Source of the DNA: Streptomyces sp. NBC_01233
GTDB taxonomy: Bacteria; Actinomycetota; Actinomycetes; Streptomycetales; Streptomycetaceae
Direction: 5' to 3'
Assembly: GCF_035989305.1 (NCBI RefSeq)
Contig: NZ_CP108514.1
Location: 2,232,501-2,296,500, forward strand
DNA length: 64,000 bases
This document shows positions 8,435 through 16,441 of this stretch, piece by piece. The notes below the pieces were generated by a model, which saw nothing but the letters and a program-made list of their open reading frames with translations, had not been told where the DNA came from and did not search any database. Position numbers and translations under genes: made by a program. Positions within the stretch are counted from its first letter, which is position 1. Every line of letters begins with the position of its first letter.

Positions 8435-8706
8435 GCTGACTGCCTTGACATGCCGTAGATGAAGTAGACGTACGCGTGTCCGGGCGGGCCGAACATCGAT
8501 GCGTTGCGGGCCGTGCGGCCGCGGTAGGCGTGTGAGCCGGGATCGGACTCCCCCTCGTACGCCTCCGCCTCCGTGATGCGCAGTTCGATGGGGCCGTCCG
8601 GGGTGCGGCGCACCAGGGTGCGGCCGAGGAGGTCCGGGGCCACGGTGAGGACCGGCCGGTCGAAGAAGGACCGGGGCAGGGGCGTACGGTCGGGGCGCGC
8701 GCTCAT
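8431..8706 (-). pseudogene. mpg: host mpg, 5' fragment with active site
   Basis: The first 86 residues of the host glycosylase are intact, including [17 protein letters not shown] and [16 protein letters not shown]. The frame then enters the element and adds only Ser-Arg-Gln-Ser-Ala before a TGA. The missing C-terminal part is at 774-1160. The fragment keeps the native start (8706) and presumably the promoter in 8707-8820. It is unlikely to be an active enzyme, but it serves as a leader peptide coupled to the element's mpg. Confidence 0.93.
8448..8458. other. attachment site attR core
   Basis: This is the second copy of ACATGCCGTAG, at the junction of the element with the 5' half of host mpg. 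The element-side arm (8431-8447) contains the start codon and ribosome site of the element's mpg, so the attP site and the gene start are physically merged. Confidence 0.88.
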
Positions 8707-8820
8707 CCGGTCGAGCGTAGTGGACCGCGCACACCTGCAACCGGGGCCTAAGGTTCCGCGTTGGTAAGGGGTAGGCGCGGCGTAGTGCCAGTCCTTAGAT
8801 CCGTATCAGGGAGTTAGAGC

Positions 8821-9603
8821 ATGGGGTTCAGGAAGCTGTTCGCGAGCCTGGGTGCCGGTGGTGCTTCGGTGGACACGATCATCACCGAGCCGAACGTCGT
8901 GCCGGGCGGAATCGTCCAGGGCGAGGTCCGGATCCAGGGCGGATCCGTGGAGCAGCAGATCGAGGGGCTGTCCGTCGGGCTGCAGGCGCGGGTCGAGGTC
9001 GAGGGTGGTGACCAGGAGTACAAGCAGGACGTGGTCTTCACGAAGCAGCGTCTCGGCGGTGCCTTCAAGGTGGAGGCCGGCGCGCTGCACGTGGTGCCGT
9101 TCGGGCTGGAGATCCCGTGGGAGACGCCGATCACCCACTTCGGGGGTCAGCACCTGCACGGGATGAACATCGGGGTGAGCACCGAGCTGGAGATCGCGCG
9201 CGCGGTGGACGCGGGTGACCTCGACGCGATCAACGTGCACCCGGTGCCGGCGCAGCAGGCGATCCTCGACGCCTTCCGTCAGCTCGGCTTCTCCTTCCGC
9301 AGCGCGGACATGGAGCGCGGGCACATCCGCGGGACGCGGCAGTCGCTGCCCTTCTACCAGGAGATCGAGTTCCTGCCGCCGTCGCAGTACCGCGGGCTGA
9401 ACCAGGTCGAGCTGACCTTCATCTCGGACGGCCGGGAGATGGACGTCGTCCTGGAGATGGACAAGAAGCCGGGTCTGTTCAGCGAGGGCAGCGACACCTA
9501 CCGCTGCTTCCAGGTGGGTCTGCAGTCGTACCAGAACACGGACTGGGCGGCCTATCTGAACCAGTGGATCGCCAGCGTCGGTTCGCAGCGCAACTGGTTC
9601 TAG
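8821..9603 (+). CDS. spo0M: sporulation-control protein Spo0M homologue
   Basis: The 260-residue protein starts MGFRKLFASLGAG and follows the Spo0M family, an arrestin-like fold conserved in sporulating Bacillus and actinobacteria: TEPNVVPGGIVQGEV, FTKQRL, VPFGLEIPWETPIT, then a C-terminal segment with LGFSFRSADMERG. The AGGGAG ribosome site is 8 nt upstream. It is divergent from the host mpg start, so both promoters lie in 8707-8820. In Bacillus, Spo0M affects entry into sporulation; its role in streptomycetes is less clear. Confidence 0.9.
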   Translation: MGFRKLFASLGAGGASVDTIITEPNVVPGGIVQGEVRIQGGSVEQQIEGLSVGLQARVEVEGGDQEYKQDVVFTKQRLGGAFKVEAGALHVVPFGLEIPWETPITHFGGQHLHGMNIGVSTELEIARAVDAGDLDAINVHPVPAQQAILDAFRQLGFSFRSADMERGHIRGTRQSLPFYQEIEFLPPSQYRGLNQVELTFISDGREMDVVLEMDKKPGLFSEGSDTYRCFQVGLQSYQNTDWAAYLNQWIASVGSQRNWF

Positions 9604-9665
9604 GCTCGGGACCGCGTCCGTACGCGGACGCGGATCCGATGTCTCCCCCTCCCGGAGGTTCAGCA

Positions 9666-10199
9666 GTGTCAGAGCAGAGCAGGGCGCCCCTTCCGCACGA
9701 CTTCCACCCCGAGGTGCCGTCCTTCACGGTGACCAGCGAGGACGTCTCCCACGGAGCCGATCTGCACGCGGCCCAGGTCCTGACGGGGAAGAACATCTCG
9801 CCGCAGCTGCGGTGGGAGGGCTTCCCCGAGGGAACGAAGAGCTTCGCCGTGACCTGCTTCGACCCGGACGCGCCCACGGGCAGCGGGTTCTGGCACTGGG
9901 TGCTCTTCGACCTGCCGGTGTCGGTGACGGAGCTGTCGGCCGGGGCGGGCAGCGGGGACTTCCCCGGGCTGCCGGAGGGGGCCGTGCACGCACGGAACGA
10001 CTACGGCACGAGGGACTTCGGCGGGGCGGCTCCGCCGCGCGGTGAGCGGCACCGCTACGTGTTCACCGTGTACGCGGTGGACCGGGAGCAGCTCGGCCCG
10101 GACGAGGACTCGTCCCCGGCGTCCGTCGGTTTCCATCTGCGGTTCCACGCCCTCGGGCGGGCTCAGCTGATCGCCGAGTACGAGTCGCCCACCCGCTGA
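9666..10199 (+). CDS. YbhB/YbcL-type PEBP (Raf kinase inhibitor-like) protein
   Basis: The 177-residue protein has the phosphatidylethanolamine-binding-protein fold signatures: SPQLRW, CFDPDAPTGSGFWHWVLF with the ligand-pocket Asp-Pro-Asp-x-Pro, and GERHRYVFTVYAVD. Bacterial members are cytoplasmic with poorly known ligands. The GTG start at 9666 fits a GGAGG site 8 nt upstream. It lies 62 nt after spo0M and is followed by a strong terminator. Confidence 0.9.
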   Translation: MSEQSRAPLPHDFHPEVPSFTVTSEDVSHGADLHAAQVLTGKNISPQLRWEGFPEGTKSFAVTCFDPDAPTGSGFWHWVLFDLPVSVTELSAGAGSGDFPGLPEGAVHARNDYGTRDFGGAAPPRGERHRYVFTVYAVDREQLGPDEDSSPASVGFHLRFHALGRAQLIAEYESPTR

Positions 10200-10216
10200 T
10201 CGTTCTCCGAGCGTTT

Positions 10217-10260
10217 GCCCGGTCCTGGTCTAAAGAAGGCCAGGACCGGGCATTTTTATT
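10217..10260 (+). terminator. rho-independent terminator after PEBP gene
   Basis: GCCCGGTCCTGG (10217-10228) pairs perfectly with CCAGGACCGGGC (10240-10251), followed by TTTTTATT. This is a textbook intrinsic terminator closing the spo0M/PEBP unit. Confidence 0.92.
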
Positions 10261-10348
10261 GCGTTGTCCCGCGTGGCGCGCGCGGCCAGAGTGGTTGCGG
10301 GCCCTGCCGCCGGTGTGGTCGCGGGCCTGCACACGGGAGGTGGGCGAG

Positions 10349-10852
10349 ATGCGGGACACGCTGGTGCTGAATGCGAGCTTCGAGCCGCTGTCGACGGTGA
10401 CCCTGAACCGGGCCGTCGTCCTGGTACTGCAGGACAAGGCCGTCGTCGAACAGTCGCATCCCGAACTGCGCGTGCGCGCCGCCACCATGGATCTTCCGAT
10501 GCCCCGGGTGATCAGGCTCTGCAGGTACGTACGGGTGCCCTTCCGAAGACATGCTCCCTGGTCACGGAGGGGGGTGCTGGTCCGGGACCAGCACCGTTGC
10601 GCGTACTGCGGGAAACGCGCGACGACCGTGGACCACGTGCTGCCCCGGGCCCAGGGTGGCGGGGACACGTGGCTGAACACCGTGGCCTCCTGCGCCGAGG
10701 ACAACCACCGCAAGGCGGCCCGGACTCCGGAGGAAGCGGGGATGCCGCTCCTCCGGAAGCCCTTCGTGCCGTCTCCGGCGGACGCGATGCTGCTGGCCCT
10801 GGGGGTGGGCGCGCGGGAGGCGCTGCCGGAGTGGCTGGAGCGCTCCGCCTAG
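10349..10852 (+). CDS. HNH endonuclease family protein
   Basis: The 167-residue protein has a C-terminal HNH nuclease core: Cys84-x2-Cys87 zinc ligands, Asp95-His96, Asn110, Cys115 and Asn119-His120. The N-terminal half (LVLNASFEPLSTVTLNRAVVLVLQ) is the standard companion region of this widespread actinobacterial HNH family. It starts at an ATG with GGGAGG upstream. This is a housekeeping-type chromosomal HNH protein of unknown physiological target, not an intron or mobile-element product as far as I can see. Confidence 0.88.
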   Translation: MRDTLVLNASFEPLSTVTLNRAVVLVLQDKAVVEQSHPELRVRAATMDLPMPRVIRLCRYVRVPFRRHAPWSRRGVLVRDQHRCAYCGKRATTVDHVLPRAQGGGDTWLNTVASCAEDNHRKAARTPEEAGMPLLRKPFVPSPADAMLLALGVGAREALPEWLERSA

Positions 10853-10883
10853 TCGGATACCCGCTCGACGGATAGTCGCGCGC

Positions 10884-10916
10884 GCTGAGCGGCGTAGGTT
10901 TCCTACGCCGCTCAGC
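10884..10916. terminator. bidirectional terminator between HNH and TauE genes
   Basis: GCTGAGCGGCGTAGG (10884-10898) and CCTACGCCGCTCAGC (10902-10916) form a perfect 15-bp stem with a 3-nt loop between convergent genes. The stop codon of the leftward gene lies inside the stem. Confidence 0.85.
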
Positions 10917-11682
10917 GGACCAACAGCTGGACGATGGCGATGATGCCGACCGTCACGATGACCGCGCGCAGGACGGTCGGCGAGAGCCTGCGGCCGACCT
11001 TGGCGCCGATCTGGCCGCCGATGGTGGAGCCGACGGCGATGAGGAGGACGGCCGTCCAGTCGAAGTCGGCGACGAAGAGGAAGACGACGGCCGCGACGCC
11101 GTTCACCAAGGCGGCGATGACGTTCTTGACGGCGTTGATCCGTTGCAGGTCGTCCCGGAGCAGCAGGCCCATCAGGCCGAGGTAGAGCACGCCCTGGGCG
11201 GCTCCGAAGTAGCCTCCGTACGCGCTGGAGACCAGCATGCCGCCGAGCAGGACCGGGCCGCCGTCGGGGTGGCTCGTGTCGCCTCCGGCGGCTTCCTGCC
11301 GACGGCGCAGGGCCGCGGCGAGCCTCGGCTGGAGGACGACGAGCACGAGCGCGAGTCCGATGAGGACGGGCACGATCGTGTCGAAGGAGTCCGACGGCAG
11401 GGTGAGGAGCAGGACCGCGCCCGCGAGTCCGCCGACGAGGGATACGGAGCCCAGCCGCAGGATGCGGGCCCGCTGGCCCTGGAGCTCCTTGCGGTAGCCG
11501 ATGGCTCCGCTGATCGAACCGGGCACCAGGCCCAAGGTGTTGGACACGTTCGCGGTCACCGGCGGGAGGCCGGTTGCCAGCAGCACCGGGAAGGTGATCA
11601 GGGTGCCGGAGCCGACGATGGTGTTGATCGTGCCCGCGCCGATGCCGGCGGCGAGGACCGCGAGTGATTCCCAGATGGACAT
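10912..11682 (-). CDS. TauE/SafE family membrane permease
   Basis: This 256-residue integral membrane protein starts MSIWESLAVLAAGIGAGTIN and contains the duplicated TauE/SafE motif region GAGTINTIVGSGTLITFP and ISGAIGYRKEL. About eight hydrophobic segments are visible. The family exports sulfite, sulfoacetate and other anions; the substrate here is unknown. Starts at 11694 or 11727 are possible, but MSIW matches relatives best. It is the last gene of a leftward group with the SPFH, NfeD and ABC genes. Confidence 0.88.
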   Translation of the reverse strand: MSIWESLAVLAAGIGAGTINTIVGSGTLITFPVLLATGLPPVTANVSNTLGLVPGSISGAIGYRKELQGQRARILRLGSVSLVGGLAGAVLLLTLPSDSFDTIVPVLIGLALVLVVLQPRLAAALRRRQEAAGGDTSHPDGGPVLLGGMLVSSAYGGYFGAAQGVLYLGLMGLLLRDDLQRINAVKNVIAALVNGVAAVVFLFVADFDWTAVLLIAVGSTIGGQIGAKVGRRLSPTVLRAVIVTVGIIAIVQLLVR

Positions 11683-11771
11683 GAACTGTGCCATCCCCTT
11701 TGCATGAGTGAGTCGCCTCCCCGCCATGAAGGTCGAGGGGCCTCACCGATCATGCAGGAGGGGATGGCCGT

Positions 11772-12758
11772 TCAGTCGATCGGGGGCTGTTCGCGGCGCT
11801 CGGCGGCGTCCTTGTCCCGTGCGGAGGGGATACCGCCGCCGTCCTTGCCCGCGCTCTGCGGGTTGAAGCCGGAACCTCCGCCCATGGGGCCGAAGTTGCC
11901 CATGGCGCCGGAGAGGCCCTTGAGGGCGTCGCCGATCTCGCTCGGCACGATCCAGAGCTTGTTGGCATCGCCCTCGGCGATCTTCGGGAGCATCTGGAGG
12001 TACTGGTAGGCGAGGAGCTTCTGGTCGGCGTCGCCGGCGTGGATGGACTCGAACACCGTGCGGATGGCCTGGGCCTCACCCTCGGCGCGCAGCGCGGCGG
12101 CCTTGGCGTCACCCTCGGCGCGGAGGATGGAGGACTGCTTCTCGCCTTCGGCGCGCAGGATCTCGGACTGCCGGACACCCTCGGCCTGGAGGATCGCGGC
12201 GCGCTTGTCGCGGTCGGCGCGCATCTGCTTCTCCATCGAGTCCTGGATGGAGGTCGGCGGCTCGATGGCCTTGAGCTCGACGCGGTTGACGCGGATGCCC
12301 CACTTGCCGGTGGCCTCGTCGAGGACCCCGCGCAGGGCGGCGTTGATCTCCTCGCGGGAGGTGAGGGTCCGCTCCAGGTCCATGCCGCCGATGATGTTGC
12401 GGAGGGTGGTGACGGTGAGCTGCTCGATGGCCTGGATGTAACTGGCCACCTCGTACGTCGCGGCCCGGGCGTCGGTCACCTGGTAGTAGATGACCGTGTC
12501 GATGTTGACGACCAGGTTGTCCTGGGTGATGACCGGCTGCGGCGGGAAGGGGACGACCTGTTCGCGGAGGTCGATGCGGTTGCGGATCGAGTCGATGAAC
12601 GGGACGACGATGTTGAGGCCCGCGTTGAGCGTGCGGGTGTAGCGGCCGAACCGCTCGACGATGGCGGCGCTGGCCTGCGGGATCACCTGGATCGTCTTGA
12701 CCAGTGCGATGAAGACCAGAACCACCAGAATGATCAGGACGATGATGATCGGTTGCAT
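11772..12758 (-). CDS. SPFH/band 7 membrane-anchored protein
   Basis: The 328-residue protein has one N-terminal membrane segment (about residues 3-22). A prohibitin-like SPFH domain follows (VIPQASAAIVERFGRYTRTL, VPFIDSIRNRIDLREQ), then an Ala-Glu-rich coiled region of repeated ILRAEGEKQS-type units, and a Gly/Pro-rich tail. Such proteins scaffold membrane microdomains. The adjacent nfeD-type gene is its usual partner, and the two are likely co-transcribed. Confidence 0.92.
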   Translation of the reverse strand: MQPIIIVLIILVVLVFIALVKTIQVIPQASAAIVERFGRYTRTLNAGLNIVVPFIDSIRNRIDLREQVVPFPPQPVITQDNLVVNIDTVIYYQVTDARAATYEVASYIQAIEQLTVTTLRNIIGGMDLERTLTSREEINAALRGVLDEATGKWGIRVNRVELKAIEPPTSIQDSMEKQMRADRDKRAAILQAEGVRQSEILRAEGEKQSSILRAEGDAKAAALRAEGEAQAIRTVFESIHAGDADQKLLAYQYLQMLPKIAEGDANKLWIVPSEIGDALKGLSGAMGNFGPMGGGSGFNPQSAGKDGGGIPSARDKDAAERREQPPID

Positions 12759-12842
12759 GCGGTTCCCCGTGCCCTTCCGGCTGTCTGTGCTGCCCCGTTG
12801 AGCGGAGTCTCGCAGACCCGCGGGCTGCGAGCAGGCTGCTTG

Positions 12843-13271
12843 TCACATCACGACGGCGGTCGCCCCGTCGATCTCCACGACGTCCACGGACTGGCCCGGT
12901 TCGAAACTGGTGTCCGTGTCGAGGGTGCGCGCCGACCAGATCTCGCCGGCGAGCTTGATGCGTCCCCCGCTGCCGTCGACCCGTTCGAGGACGACGGCCG
13001 TTCTGCCCCTCAACGCGTCGATTCCGCTGCGGTGTTGGGGGCGCTGGTCGCGGTGCCGGTTGGCGATGGGCCGGACGACGGCGATGAGTGCGACCGACAC
13101 GATGACGAAGACCAGGACTTGTGCCACCACTCCCCCACCGAGGGCCGCGGTGACGGAGGCCGCCACCGCGCCGACGGCGAACATGCCGAACTCCGGCATC
13201 GCCGTCAGGACGAGGGGGATGCCCAGTCCGACCGCGCCGATGAGCCACCACACCCATGCGTCGATGTCCAC
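12843..13271 (-). CDS. NfeD-like membrane protein
   Basis: The 142-residue protein has three to four transmembrane segments in the first ~75 residues, then an OB-fold (GIDALRGRTAVVLERV...GRIKLAGEIWSA...GQSVDVVEIDGATAVV) typical of the short NfeD family. It sits 84 nt upstream of the SPFH gene, matching the conserved nfeD-stomatin pairing. The serine-protease domain of long NfeD forms is absent. Confidence 0.9.
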   Translation of the reverse strand: MDIDAWVWWLIGAVGLGIPLVLTAMPEFGMFAVGAVAASVTAALGGGVVAQVLVFVIVSVALIAVVRPIANRHRDQRPQHRSGIDALRGRTAVVLERVDGSGGRIKLAGEIWSARTLDTDTSFEPGQSVDVVEIDGATAVVM

Positions 13272-13322
13272 GTGGTCATGGTAGGTCCGGCGGGCGCGGT
13301 CCGGACAGGGTGCGGGGGCCCG

Positions 13323-14126
<804 letters not shown>

Positions 14127-14259
14127 GAGCGTGTTGTCACCCCTTGCAGTCACGGTTCTCTGTGCGCCGGTAGACGCAGCCCCAGGGGAAAACCTACGCC
14201 ACTCGGAGAGGGGTCCGGGGCCGGGGCCCGGTGCGCAGTCCGATCCGTAAAGTAGGGGG

Positions 14260-15033
14260 ATGCTTTTCGAACCACGTGCAGGGCGGCTGGCCGCCTGGGG
14301 GAACGCACTGCTGGCCGGTCTGGTCTCGCCCGACGAGGCCGTGTTGTCGATCGTGGGCGGGGACGCCGTGCACCGGGTGGAGGGGCTGCCGGGCGAGTCG
14401 GGCCCGGTGGGGCTCACCCTGGCGCTCGGCCGGATGCGGGCGCTGGGGGCGACGGGGCTGCGGGTGGCGCTGCCGGCGCCGGGGCATCCGCTGGGGCTGA
14501 GCGGGCCGCCGGAGTTCAATGCGCGGGCACTGGAGGCCGAGGAGGCCGTGGTGTGTGCGGGGGCCGCGCTGGGGCTCGTACCCGAGGTCGACGAGGTGGG
14601 GCCCGAGGGCGATGTGCACGTGTCGGTGACCTGGCACTGCCTGCCGGTACGGGAGGCGCCGCCGGCCGACGTGCCGTCGCTGAGCGAGGCGGAGCGGGAG
14701 CTGGCGGAGGCCCTGCGCGAGGCCACGGTGGCGCTGACCCGGCTGGACGTGGCCGGGTCCGGACCGGTGGCGGAAGCGGCGCTGTCGGCGTACCGGGCGC
14801 GGGCGGAGGCGGGGCGGGACGCGCTGGCGCCGGGGTATCCGGCGCGGGCGGTGCGGGTGCTGGCGCTGGCGCAGCGGGTGGACCTGATGGTGTCGCTGGC
14901 GTACGAGAACGGGCACGGGGGTGCGGTGGCAGCCTCGGAGATGGCGGCGCGGGCGGAGGCCTTGCGGCCGGTGGAGCGGGTGGCCCGGCGGGCGCTCGTC
15001 GCGGCGTACAACTCGGCGGTGGAGGAGCGGTAG
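14260..15033 (+). CDS. conserved actinobacterial hypothetical protein
   Basis: The 257-residue soluble protein begins MLFEPRAGRLAAWGNALLAG. It has a hydrophobic core segment and a helical C-terminal half rich in Ala, Arg and Glu. It is divergent from the ABC ATPase gene, with 133 nt between. I recognise it as a commonly conserved streptomycete protein but know no function. Confidence 0.75.
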   Translation: MLFEPRAGRLAAWGNALLAGLVSPDEAVLSIVGGDAVHRVEGLPGESGPVGLTLALGRMRALGATGLRVALPAPGHPLGLSGPPEFNARALEAEEAVVCAGAALGLVPEVDEVGPEGDVHVSVTWHCLPVREAPPADVPSLSEAERELAEALREATVALTRLDVAGSGPVAEAALSAYRARAEAGRDALAPGYPARAVRVLALAQRVDLMVSLAYENGHGGAVAASEMAARAEALRPVERVARRALVAAYNSAVEER

Positions 15034-15072
15034 GCGCTGCGCCGGCCGCGCGGGTGCCGGGGCGCCGCGCTC

Positions 15073-15180
15073 GCCGTGCGGTGCCGGGGCGCTCGCCGCG
15101 CGGTGCCGGGGCAGGTCGGCCGCGCGGTGCCGGGGCGGTGCGGGTCGGCCGCGCGGTGCCGGGGCGGTGCGGGTCGGCCG
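15073..15180. repeat. GC-rich tandem repeats
   Basis: Two perfect 29-bp copies (15121-15149 and 15150-15178) of a unit starting CGCGCGGTGCCGGGGC are preceded by shortened copies at 15097-15120 and around 15073-15096. The array lies in the 350-nt gene-free stretch 15034-15383. It may have grown by slippage; no function is evident. Confidence 0.8.
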
Positions 15181-15193
15181 CGCCGGGGCTCCC

Positions 15194-15240
15194 GGGGCTC
15201 CGCCCCGGACCCCGCGTCTCAAACGCCGGCGGGGCTGGAT
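15194..15240. repeat. streptomycete intergenic repeat, single arm
   Basis: GGGGCTCCGCCCCGGACCCC followed by CTCAAACGCCGGCGGGGCTG matches, with few changes, the longer palindromic copy at 25410-25479. Here only the first arm is present. I recognise this as a repeat seen often between streptomycete genes. Confidence 0.7.
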
Positions 15241-15254
15241 GTGCAGACGTGCTG

Positions 15255-15292
15255 CGGCCCCGCTTCCCGGGGAGAGGGGGGAAGCGGGGCCG
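15255..15292. terminator. strong stem-loop, probable bidirectional terminator
   Basis: CGGCCCCGCTTCCC (15255-15268) pairs perfectly with GGGAAGCGGGGCCG (15279-15292). It lies between the rightward hypothetical gene and the leftward chaplin gene, so it could end both transcripts. Confidence 0.7.
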
Positions 15293-15383
15293 TGGTGGGT
15301 GCGCTGCTACGCGGGCCCCAGCCGTCCGGCGGACGGAGTCGGGCTCAGCGGCCCGAAGCCTGCGAAGCAGTGCGAGGGGTACG

Positions 15384-15629
15384 TCAGGCGTTGACGCCGG
15401 TGTTGCCGAAGGCGCCGTTGAGCAGGCCGATCACGTTGACCGTGTTGCCGACCACGTTCACGGGGACGTGGACCGGGACCTGGAGCAGGTTCCCGGAGGC
15501 CACGCCGGGCGAGTTCAGGGCCTCGCCCTCCGCCGACGCACCGCCGTGCGCCGAGGAGACACCGGCGCCGGCGGCGACGAGGCCGCCCGCGATCATGGTG
15601 ACGGCTGCGGCCTTCTTGAAGTTCTTCAC
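15384..15629 (-). CDS. chpE: short chaplin, cysteine-free (ChpE-like)
   Basis: This 81-residue secreted protein has a signal peptide (MKNFKKAAAVTMIAGGLVAAGAG, cleaved after about residue 28) and one chaplin domain (SPGVASGNLLQVPVHVPVNV, ending NVIGLLNGAFGNTGVNA). Chaplins assemble into the hydrophobic amyloid layer on aerial hyphae and spores. Most short chaplins have two cysteines; this one has none, like ChpE. The GTG start has GGAGG 7 nt upstream. The neighbourhood (two-component pair, SDR, queA-like) also matches the chpE locus as I remember it. Confidence 0.9.
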   Translation of the reverse strand: MKNFKKAAAVTMIAGGLVAAGAGVSSAHGGASAEGEALNSPGVASGNLLQVPVHVPVNVVGNTVNVIGLLNGAFGNTGVNA

Positions 15630-15778
15630 GTTCTCGTCCTCCAGTACGTCTGCCGCGACCAGCCGCCGCGGCACGCCATGGAGAACGGCGGTCCCCGCGG
15701 TGGGGATACGCCATGTGGGCGACATACACCCGACCGTATGAATCTCAGTCCGGAAGGAGGAGGTCCGATTTACGTCGC

Positions 15779-16441
15779 TTATTCGGCGAGTCCGTGCCTG
15801 ACCGCCCACAATGCGGCCTGAGTCCGATCGGAAAGGTCCAACTTCATCAGGATGTTCGAGACGTGGGTCTTGACCGTCTTCTCGGACAGCACCAGCGCGC
15901 GGGCGATCTCGCGGTTGGAGCGGCCGTCCGCGATCAGGCCGAGCACCTCGCGCTCGCGGTCGGTCAGCGAGCCGGGCCGGCCCGCCGAGGGGCTCTGGTC
16001 CTCCTGGGAGAGCAGGGCCACCGCCACCTCCGGCTGGAGCAGCACGTGGCCCGCGTGGACGGAGCGGATGGCTCCGGCCAGGGCGTCGGGGTCGATGTCC
16101 TTGTAGACGTACCCCGCGGCGCCGGCCCGCAGGGCGGGGACCACGGTCCGCTGCTCCGTGAAGCTGGTGACGATCAGCACCCGCGCCGGGTTCGCCAGCT
16201 CGCGCAGCCTGCGCAGCGCCTCGATGCCGTCGGTGCCCGGCATCTTGATGTCCATGAGGATCACGTCGGGCCGCAGTTCCTCGGCGCGGGCGATGCCCTC
16301 CTCCCCGTCGGAGGCCTCGCCGACGACCTCGATGTCCTCCTGGACCTCCAGGAAGGTGCGCAGGCCGCGCCGGACCACCTGGTGGTCGTCGACCAGCAGT
16401 ACGCGAACGCGGCCGCCGCTGCGGCCGGGGCTCTCAGCCAC
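15779..16441 (-). CDS. NarL/LuxR-type response regulator
   Basis: The 220-residue protein has a receiver domain (VLLVDDHQVV; phosphoacceptor Asp64 in VILMDIKMPG) and a C-terminal LuxR helix-turn-helix (LTDREREVLGLIADGRSNREIARALVLSEKTVKTHVSNI, in two blocks). The GTG start overlaps the end of the upstream kinase gene, so the pair is translationally coupled. Targets are unknown. Confidence 0.95.
   Translation of the reverse strand: MAESPGRSGGRVRVLLVDDHQVVRRGLRTFLEVQEDIEVVGEASDGEEGIARAEELRPDVILMDIKMPGTDGIEALRRLRELANPARVLIVTSFTEQRTVVPALRAGAAGYVYKDIDPDALAGAIRSVHAGHVLLQPEVAVALLSQEDQSPSAGRPGSLTDREREVLGLIADGRSNREIARALVLSEKTVKTHVSNILMKLDLSDRTQAALWAVRHGLAE

Larger units (their letters stand above)
1157..8458. 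mobile_element. serine-integrase element inserted in mpg
   Basis: A 7.3 kb insertion (about 4.25 kb without the IS it acquired) splits the host mpg gene and is bounded by ACATGCCGTAG direct repeats. It contains a large serine integrase, a small acidic protein, a DUF6879 protein, an XRE regulator broken by an IS21-type insertion, and a full-length mpg homologue. I see no replication, transfer, capsid or excision gene. The element's mpg is fused at its left end to the host mpg promoter and reading context, so the host should keep a glycosylase after insertion. Confidence 0.9.

Noticed and set aside
7823..8740. A single 305-codon mpg starting upstream in the host sequence
   Set aside because: The upstream part of that frame is out of phase with the host mpg start and encodes Pro/Arg-rich shadow sequence; the real gene starts at 8434 where the family similarity begins.
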